From the NCBI GenBank assembly GCA_932294295.1, contig OW028574.1:29520145-29584144 (forward strand): DNA of 64,000 nucleotides, given 5' to 3'. Under the pieces are notes generated by a model. It ran no database searches. It saw only the letters and a list, made by a program, of their open reading frames with translations, and had not been told where the DNA came from. The position numbers were made by a program, and so were the translations under genes. This document shows positions 58,401-64,000 of the stretch, in pieces (the first letter of the stretch is position 1; every line of letters starts with the position of its first letter). This DNA is from Alitta virens (lineage: Eukaryota > Annelida > Polychaeta > Phyllodocida > Nereididae).

Positions 58401-59190
58401 CTTGAAAAGTGATTTTATTGGCTGAAGTTCACCCTGCATGACTTCCATTTCTTTCCTAAATTGACAAATTGGTGTAGGCCTATATTGCGATAGTTATGAC
58501 CACAATCTGGATAACATCATTGTATTTGGACAAGGTTAATCATCATGTTTATATGTTCTAGACAGCATAAGCTGGTACTAACTGTGATGTGAAATAACAC
58601 AGTAACATAATAACAATGATAGTCCATAATTGGAACATTATTTAATTGCATAATAAAACTGAATCACTTAGAAAATATCTTAGACCTGAAAGTCAGTTAA
58701 ATGTGCAAAACTAAAATGTAGTTTTTGGGTATGACTACCCACCACAGGGGTTTTAAAAAAATACTTTTTGCAATCGTGTGCACCCAGGCCAAAATGGCCC
58801 TTGAGTGGACATAATTATGCTGTGGTCCCCATTGCTCCAGCTATGTTACTTTCACTGCATGTATAATATTGTATATCAAGTCCCAAATGGAACTTAGAAA
58901 AAAAAAGGTCTTCAATATTACAGGTGATGGATGTGCCCCCCCCCCCCCTTCACCCAAATCCGTAACTTACCTTGAACAAAAGACTGATGCACGACTGTGT
59001 TATCTTGCAGGGCAAAGTCATCTGGTTGTGTTGTGTAGGTTGATGCTAGTCTATCTTTTGAAGTGGTGTCAGGCGTAGATAAAATATCCAAATATTGTGT
59101 GCTGGTCCTGTAGCCACGTTTATTATTCCTATGAATGGTCACTTTTAACTTCGGTTTGAAACTGGTACTACCTTTACGTATTCGACCCAT
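46066..59190 (-). CDS. Gene A: KDZ-superfamily transposase-like protein, 18 exons, 935 aa
   Basis: Exons in transcript order: 58971-59190, 58343-58450, 54160-54404, 52315-52420, 51996-52222, 51775-51906, 51468-51683, 51290-51423, 49751-49853, 49563-49643, 49289-49469, 48947-49036, 48465-48548, 47846-47897, 47560-47622, 46996-47180, 46698-46891, 46066-46452. Introns keep GT-AG borders and compatible phases, and the total is 2808 nt, exactly 936 codons. Features: CxC cysteine cluster (148-179), SGLWPASP segment, SLDGNF (D357), YDVAC (D487) and DGENIERFW (E541/E544), the acidic residues expected of the KDZ RNase H-like core. The C-terminus is charged and helical, with an acidic tail. Family role: cut-and-paste DNA transposition. 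With an intact frame over 18 exons it is either a live element gene or a domesticated gene. No terminal repeats were found. Confidence 0.85.
46698..46891 (-). CDS. Gene A exon 17
   Basis: Phase 1 to 0, 194 nt. Lys/Glu-rich helices (GLKSAGQKLEKYLQQYNKLAG). Donor AAG|gtaact. Confidence 0.75.
46996..47180 (-). CDS. Gene A exon 16
   Basis: Phase 2 to 1, 185 nt. 'LTPRW' followed by long charged helices rich in Arg, Lys, Glu and His, as seen C-terminal to KDZ cores. Confidence 0.75.
47560..47622 (-). CDS. Gene A exon 15
   Basis: Small 63-nt acidic exon, phase 2 to 2 (KKLVEGSVTDDDLSIESDVD). Borders ttcacag and gtaaac. Confidence 0.65.
47846..47897 (-). CDS. Gene A exon 14
   Basis: Small 52-nt exon, phase 1 to 2 (GWQEEYAVTLHKWHCL). 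Borders acttcag and gtacag. Confidence 0.65.
48465..48548 (-). CDS. Gene A exon 13
   Basis: 84 nt, symmetric phase 1 (VSEQTILEWAKKEEAMASQQ). Borders ctttcag and gtatga. Confidence 0.7.
48947..49036 (-). CDS. Gene A exon 12
   Basis: 90 nt, symmetric phase 1 (TITKRVRRARQFVEDANKAL). A basic helix right after the catalytic exon. Confidence 0.7.
49289..49469 (-). CDS. Gene A exon 11: catalytic GENIERFW box
   Basis: Phase 0 to 1, 181 nt. LADGENIERFWSDMDNFSR followed by TMTKTHRQDVLAF matches the KDZ signature 'GE..ER.WS.l......M....R.d.L'. It carries the last catalytic acid (E541 or E544). Confidence 0.9.
49563..49643 (-). CDS. Gene A exon 10: P-FH-H-C segment
   Basis: 81 nt, phase 0 (VAIPVFHCFAHITKCQ). 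It has the conserved His/Cys spacing seen between the second Asp and the GE box in KDZ proteins. Confidence 0.8.
49751..49853 (-). CDS. Gene A exon 9: YDVAC box
   Basis: Phase 2 to 0, 103 nt. VKVLYDVACKLEAHLK carries the second catalytic Asp (D487). Confidence 0.88.
49854..51289 (-). other. Gene A intron 8, about 1.4 kb
   Basis: No exon needed, because the phases of exons 8 and 9 fit. It holds the CACGGATGGG minisatellite and otherwise plain AT-rich DNA. Confidence 0.5.
50671..50720. repeat. 10-bp minisatellite, five copies
   Basis: Five adjacent copies of CACGGATGGG, the last ending in C. Lies in gene A intron 8. Confidence 0.95.
51290..51423 (-). CDS. Gene A exon 8
   Basis: Phase 0 to 2, 134 nt. 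KKFDITGIFGCICVHNFPKY followed by DMDSGE corresponds to the KDZ 'D..Gv.g..C.H...f.d...GE' block. Confidence 0.82.
51468..51683 (-). CDS. Gene A exon 7: SLDGNF box
   Basis: 216 nt, phase 0. IYSLDGNFRLVRRRAG carries the first catalytic Asp (D357). Confidence 0.88.
51775..51906 (-). CDS. Gene A exon 6: CPIC pair
   Basis: 132 nt, phase 0. The peptide ends DGTQCPICEN, the CxxC that normally precedes the DGN box in KDZ proteins. Confidence 0.8.
51996..52222 (-). CDS. Gene A exon 5: GLWPASP segment
   Basis: 227 nt, phase 1 to 0. EIFSCHHESS, VMVASGLWPASPVTTQTA and a following helical stretch match the KDZ N-terminal conserved block. Confidence 0.85.
52315..52420 (-). CDS. Gene A exon 4
   Basis: 106 nt, phase 0 to 1 (GSVFVPRQWTKRLKTPHQS). 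It continues the HRPYKWQ end of exon 3. Confidence 0.75.
54160..54404 (-). CDS. Gene A exon 3: CxC cysteine cluster
   Basis: 245 nt, phase 1 to 0. Ligand pairs C148/C151, C161/C164 and C171/C174, then H179 and H185 before RPYKW. This is the zinc-binding CxC-type cluster characteristic of KDZ transposases. Confidence 0.9.
54405..58342 (-). other. Gene A intron 2, about 3.9 kb
   Basis: No exon needed or seen. AT-rich, with poly-G/poly-C runs (54871, 54938, 57602, 57846) and a 'cagtggcgcagatctgac' word near 57678 that resembles DNA-transposon ends. Confidence 0.5.
58343..58450 (-). CDS. Gene A exon 2 (acceptor uncertain)
   Basis: The only open frame (MEVMQGELQPIKSLFKSESL) needs phase-1 entry. 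This is met by acceptor gaaag|AA at 58450. The more usual-looking acceptor tttag at 58455 would give phase 2 and break the join to exon 1. Donor CTCT|gtaagt joins exon 3 in phase. A small unseen exon between exons 1 and 2 is an alternative. Confidence 0.6.
58971..59190 (-). CDS. Gene A first exon
   Basis: ATG at 59188-59190 (MGRIRKGSTSFKPKLKVTIH), 220 nt, phase-1 donor CAAG|gtaagt. A basic N-terminus suits DNA binding or nuclear import. Another in-frame alternative start lies just upstream, but the ATG is preferred. Confidence 0.75.
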
Positions 59191-60184
59191 TGCCAATTAA
59201 ACCATGTAGTGCTATCGATTGAAAATAAACTGTTCAAACAAAGTGATTCATCAAGGCTACAAGCTCATAGTATACATGGACGTGCATCTAATCTCAGCTG
59301 GAGGTTGTTGATAAGTCTGCCTCGGACTAGAACTGCCCATGGTGATGGAATTCTTTGTATGTCAGGCAAAAATTACCCGCCCCCCCCCCCCCCTCAAAAA
59401 AAGTGATATATCGATAAATAATGATAATATAAAGTCTTGTTTTTCAAATCAAGCAAAAGTTGACTAACACCTAGTTAATTTATATTTATAAACAACGCCA
59501 CTGGTGGATCCAAGGGAGGGGGAGGAGCCCCTCCGTGGCAGCGTTAAGAAAAATATTTACATTATTCATTCTGGTTTTATTGTTTTACCTTGGAGCAATT
59601 AAATTAATTTCTCCAATGTTTTATGTGATATGGACATGTATACCACATAGGCTATACCACATTGCTTATATAACTGGTGCTGATTTTTTTTCACAAAAAG
59701 CTAAAAGCTAAGACACTAAGGGGGCAGATCAATTCATTATCTTATAATGTTATATTATTGTGAATGCATGTATATATACACACAGCTTACAGTCAAAATT
59801 GACACAAAGCAATATATTTACCCATTGGTTTTGTCTAGTAGCCATAAGCTCCATAAACACAAGTAGGACATGCCTCCCCTCTCCCCCACCCTCCAAGGAC
59901 CCAAAGCCATAATGGAAATTATAAGAAATAAATGACAAAAACCCGATTCATCCCACTAAAAGTATACAGGAAAAATATAGAAATAAGTAGTAAGGTTAAG
60001 CGAGCTGGCAATATGTATAGCAGGCTTCTTGTGGAATGTTTTTCCAAATTTTAAGGAAGCAACACCTCCTCCCAGCTAGGTCAGTTCTAAGTATGCCCCT
60101 GCAGGTTACATAATTCAACTAGGTACAAATAAGGGGGGGGGGGGGCAGCAAAGAAACAAAAAGTAATTTTAATAGTATATTTTA

Positions 60185-60391
60185 CAGTGCTCCACAAAAG
60201 TACTAGAACAGCCAGTGCACATGTATTTTGCCAGCATTGCTGTCTCCTGATGCATTTCTGTTTCATGAGAAAAGTTGGTGCAAGAGTATATAGAGACCCA
60301 AAATTGTTTCATGTATAAGAAAACCGTTGTCCAAATACCTTTGTGAAATTACATGCTGAATTAGGTGTCCAAATACTTTTATTGAACACTG
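60185..60391. mobile_element. 207-bp TA-flanked MITE, Tc1/mariner-like ends
   Basis: The left end CAGTGCTCCACAAAAGTACT and the right end (reverse complement CAGTGTTCAATAAAAGTATT) form imperfect TIRs of about 30 bp that continue into 'WGRACASC'. TA lies outside both ends. Non-coding. Confidence 0.65.
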
Positions 60392-60619
60392 TATATATGT
60401 AAAAATATTGGAAACTGATGCCAACTTTAATTTTACCAATTTAGTAGATCTTATGGATACATTCCTGGTTGACTGTAATTATTAGGATCCTAATGATTGT
60501 GTTGCCCAAAATGAAACATAATCTTAATATTCATAGTATACCTAATAAGTATGAAGATCTACTTGATTTACTTGAAAAGCTAAATGAAAAAATATTCTAC
60601 CTGATGTCCTTTTGGGATG

Positions 60620-62238
60620 TGAAACTTTTCTAAATGAGAGAAATTATGATTGATTTTCATTTTCAACTTGCAACCTTATAGGTGAATATAGAAAAAATAA
60701 AACCAAAGGTGGAGTTTCAGTAATGATAAATCACACTTGAAATATTATATAAGGGAAGATCTGAAGATTCCTGAAGAAGGAAAGTTTGAATCATTGTTCC
60801 TAGAAATCCCACAAAATTACCAGCCAAATATTGTTATAGGAGAAATTTTTAGGGTTCCTGGCACAAATGAAGCCGAATTCCTCCATACTTACGAAAATGT
60901 GATATATAAAATTAAGAACATAAGAGAATTATTATTGGTACTGACCAAAATCTAGACTACTTGAAATCAATGTCCATAATAATACTAAGAAATTCTTTGA
61001 CATAAATTTGACTCATAACCTTATACCAACTATACGCAAACCTACACGAGTAACTCACAATTCAGCCAGGTTAATAGATAATAGATAATATATATATTTA
61101 TGCTTCGCAATGTGAAATCTCATATCATAGTTACGAACATATCAGACCATTTCTAATGTATGGCTGTTGTTAAAAACAGTACATTAATAAATACCTCACT
61201 AGATAGTTATACAACAAGGAGAATTAATGGTAGTGTGTTACGGGATATAAGTGGAGCTCTGATGAATAAAGATTGGAATATCTTGAACAACTATCAGTTA
61301 ATGGAACAAACAATTCCCCTAATACAGAGATAAATAAAACAATAGAGCTCCATGGATCACAGCAGGATTAAAAACTTCAAGTGTCTAATGTTTAAAAATT
61401 TACAGGAAGGTTCTACACAGAAACACGTGATAGTGAGGAATACAAAACATACATTAAGAATGATATTATCTTAAACAACAGAAGAGATTCTTAAAAGCTT
61501 TAGGCTGTACTAAATAAAATTACCGGAAAAACTAGAAATAAACATGATATCACTGATAAATCATTGTAAATGGTATTAGAGAAACAAATGAGGCTACAAT
61601 TAGCAATCCTTCTACAGTGAAATTGGAAAACAATTAGCGGGGAAAATTTGTGAGAAAGGTGACTCTGTTGACCCCATAGTAAATACCAAGCACAGGATTC
61701 CATATGTTGAAAGTTATTTATCCAAGTATATTACGTCCTTTATGGATTCTTTTCAATAAGTCATTGAGTGCTGGTGAATTTCCTGAAGACATGAGATAAG
61801 CGATTATTAAAGCTAAAAATAAACATGAAATAAATAATTATCGACCAATTTCTATTCTTCCTGTGATTTCGATAATGTATTATACGAGGGTCAGTATGGG
61901 TTCAGAAAACAAAGAAGTACAATGGATGCTATATTAGCAGTGATTAGATTTTACTGGTAATTTATTAGATGGTTTCAACAGGTAATGTATATAATAGGGT
62001 TATTTCTAGATATGTCCAAAGCCTTTGATAGTATAAAACATGACACTCTACTAACTTAACTGCAAATATATGGTATCCGAGGAACCACCCTAAACTGGCT
62101 TTAATTCAAAAAAACATTATCCCACAGATTTTCTATGAGTTTTGGTGCCCCCCAAGGGTCAGTTTTGGGACCGTTATTGTACATATTGCTTGCAAATGAC
62201 TCCTAACTGTTCAAAATCCCGTTTTTATCATTATTATC

Positions 62239-62260
<22 letters not shown>
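60620..62260 (+). pseudogene. Decayed LINE with endonuclease and RT parts
   Basis: Plus-strand fragments in order: an AP-endonuclease-like part (YYIREDLKIPEEGKFESLFL near 60740, IVIGEIFRVPGTNEAEFL near 60830, then an 'IGTDQN'-like box near 60940 and TRKPTRVTHNS-like residues near 61040). RT pieces follow: NNYRPISILPVIS near 61840, QYGFRKQRSTMDAIL near 61890, GLFLDMSKAFDSIKHDTLL near 62000 (motif A) and FGAPQGSVLGPLLYILLAND near 62140 (motif B). Stops and frameshifts are frequent and the sequence ends before the catalytic YADD box. It differs in sequence from the LINE fragments at 9-12 kb. Confidence 0.75.

Positions 62261-62269
<9 letters not shown>
62241..62269. repeat. (TA)n microsatellite
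   Basis: About 14 TA units followed by a T run, at the 3' end of the LINE relic. Confidence 0.9.
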
Positions 62270-62277
<8 letters not shown>

Positions 62278-62299
62278 TTATAATACAAAAATTAAGTCC

Positions 62300-63765
62300 A
62301 TTGTTTATTTTTCATTTTTCTCATTTTTTTGTTGACTTGTTTCAAATATCCTGTATTTTTGATTCAGTAAAACAATTTTTTTTTTGTACTGGGGGGCATC
62401 CACCCTTTGAGTTACTGTATATTGTTATAATCAGGTGTACCCCCATTACCAGTCAGTTTTGTGATATTCATGTTTATGTAACATAAAGTTGTGAAATTGT
62501 ATTTGCAGAGATTGGAAAAAATAATTAAAATCTCTAAACTTATGTATTAGCCGGTATATATAAAGGAAAAGGTGCAGTATAGCGGGCCCAAATTTATTAC
62601 CATATTCAGTGAGCTTCGGTGCTATGCTATTCAAATGCTTTTATTAAATGTATGACTTCATAAACAAGTGATGCGGGGTTACATTTTCAAAACATGGTTT
62701 ATTATTTCATTTTCTCGGGGAGCTACTGCCCCCAAACGCCTGCTATGCAAAAATAGACCAGCCTATTGTAACTGATATACAGTGCAGGGGCGGATCCTGA
62801 AAAAATGTGCACGTTGGTTGGATGCAGCCATGGACAGAATTAGTAATTATTGGTTATAATTGGTGCACAGATAGTGCTGTGTGTTCTGCCTTGAATGCTC
62901 CAAAATGCTAGCACCATATTTTTAAAAAAATCGTAAATATATTTTTTTAATTTTTAAGTTGTTTCACGGGTGTGGTACACTAGCACAGTAATATGGTAAT
63001 AATATTACATTAACCCTATGTTAACTGGCATATTACGTTTTGGTGACATTTCATATTTTTGGGGTTTTTTTTTTTGTTACTGTTACCTGTCAGCTAAAAG
63101 CTTCATAGCTTATGTTGTTGGGTTTACTGTATCACCTCCAATGTTAAAATAAAATGTTAACTAACTTCATAGTATTTTTAGGGCACAGCAATTATGATTT
63201 CAATATTGCGAATATGCAATCAAATTTGTTTACGTTTATTTCAATGAATTAAAGTAAGCATAGTATTAGTAGTACCGTAAAGGATGGTGTTATCGACAGG
63301 GCAAAGGTATTATCCACACCCACCTTAGAATCTTAACAATTTGGTTAACAAACTAATTTAAGTGTCGATAATACCCACCCATAACATCAATAATGCAAGT
63401 CCATACAAAATTTATCAATTGTATTCATGAAATCATAGATGTCTGAAAGGTGCTGTGACTATATTACTTTGTTAGATTGTAACTTGGGGGAGACACAGTC
63501 GACTATATAACATCAGAGGTTCTTGTAGCCCAATGGAGACCTCTACTGTGACCGATGTGAACTTGACACATGAGGTGCATCTGTCTGCCCTCTGGCACAC
63601 AATGAGCAAACTACCTGGAGGTTGGCAGCCAATGCTCCCAGAGGCCGCCTCTGGTGTTAGTGGCATCTGATTCTATAAATAGTATTTCAGGCATGCACTG
63701 AGACCCGGCCAGCCTGGAGAGCAGGGGGCGTGGCCTACATAGTATCCCAGAATCCCCTGCTATAG
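62300..63765. other. No gene seen; hAT-like end motif near 62785
   Basis: AT-rich DNA. CAGGGGCGGATCC at about 62785 resembles the terminal motif of hAT-type DNA transposons, but no partner end was found. Confidence 0.4.
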
Positions 63766-64000
63766 TTGACCACAGTGTTACAGTCTTTTGACCATATTCT
63801 GTACCTCTCAAGAGGTCAACATACGTCTCTTGACCCTTTACCAGCTGCAGTCAAATTCTTGTTAAAAGTCTATAGCTATAGTAAATTTGACGTGTATGAG
63901 GTGTTCCATGATCAGTTTGACACCGACACTTTCACTGGCGACGAAGCATGCGAAAATGACAGTGATCCAACAGAGTTTCCCCAGCTTGATACTGATGTCA
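63766..64000 (+). CDS. Open frame running off the window, possible exon
   Basis: After a TAG at 63763 one frame stays open to the window end (78 codons). From about 63835 it reads like coding sequence: AVKFLLKVYSYSKFDVYEVF followed by an acidic, Asp/Thr-rich run. There is no ATG. An acceptor could lie near 63774 (gaccacag). No family recognised. Confidence 0.3.
   Translation, partial: MTTVLQSFDHILYLSRGQHTSLDPLPAAVKFLLKVYSYSKFDVYEVFHDQFDTDTFTGDEACENDSDPTEFPQLDTDV

Noticed and set aside
62142..62486. 114-aa plus-strand frame
   Set aside because: Mostly the (TA)n/T-run translated as Tyr/Ile/Phe. Only its first bases belong to the LINE RT motif B region.

Overview
The window is eukaryotic nuclear DNA, AT-rich and full of repeats, from an animal with intron-rich genes. 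Poly-G/poly-C runs, dispersed 'aggcctata' words, CR1/Jockey-like LINE fragments, a tyrosine-recombinase retroelement fragment and a Ty3/Gypsy element suggest a marine invertebrate, perhaps an echinoderm or hemichordate. That taxonomic guess is weak because no host marker gene is present.

Two spliced genes can be assembled by hand on the minus strand from conserved splice sites and matching intron phases. Gene A (59190 down to 46066, 18 exons, 935 aa) is a complete KDZ-superfamily (Kyakuja-Dileera-Zisupton) transposase-like protein. It keeps its cysteine cluster and its DGN, YDVAC and GENIERFW motifs. Gene B (42567 down to 19777, about 15 exons, about 457 aa) combines a homeodomain-like helical segment, an HMG-box-like segment and a C-terminal PHD-like C4HC3 finger. 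Inside gene B, a 33-nt phase-1 micro-exon is repeated six times at an exact 147-bp period, so the protein would carry up to six copies of an 11-residue repeat. I consider this the most unusual structure in the window.

A complete young Ty3/Gypsy element (24862-34743, plus strand) sits antisense in an intron of gene B. It has 218-bp LTRs with no difference seen between them, a GTAC target duplication, a primer-binding site and a polypurine tract. It carries gag, a protease-RT-RNaseH-integrase pol, and a third ORF in the env position that encodes a two-finger C2H2 coiled-coil protein rather than an envelope.

Region by region: 1-8.8 kb holds tandem and cryptic repeats, a decayed tyrosine-recombinase fragment (5.8-6.5 kb) and an antisense gypsy pol relic (6.85-7.5 kb). 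8.87-11.9 kb holds three LINE fragments. 12.3-12.4 kb is a tRNA-derived SINE-like sequence. 15.1-19.0 kb holds two TA-flanked inverted-repeat elements. 19.8-42.6 kb is gene B with the gypsy insertion. 46.1-59.2 kb is gene A. 60.2-62.3 kb holds a small TA-flanked MITE and a decayed LINE. The last 235 bases hold an open frame running off the window. Everything else is AT-rich sequence in which I see no gene.
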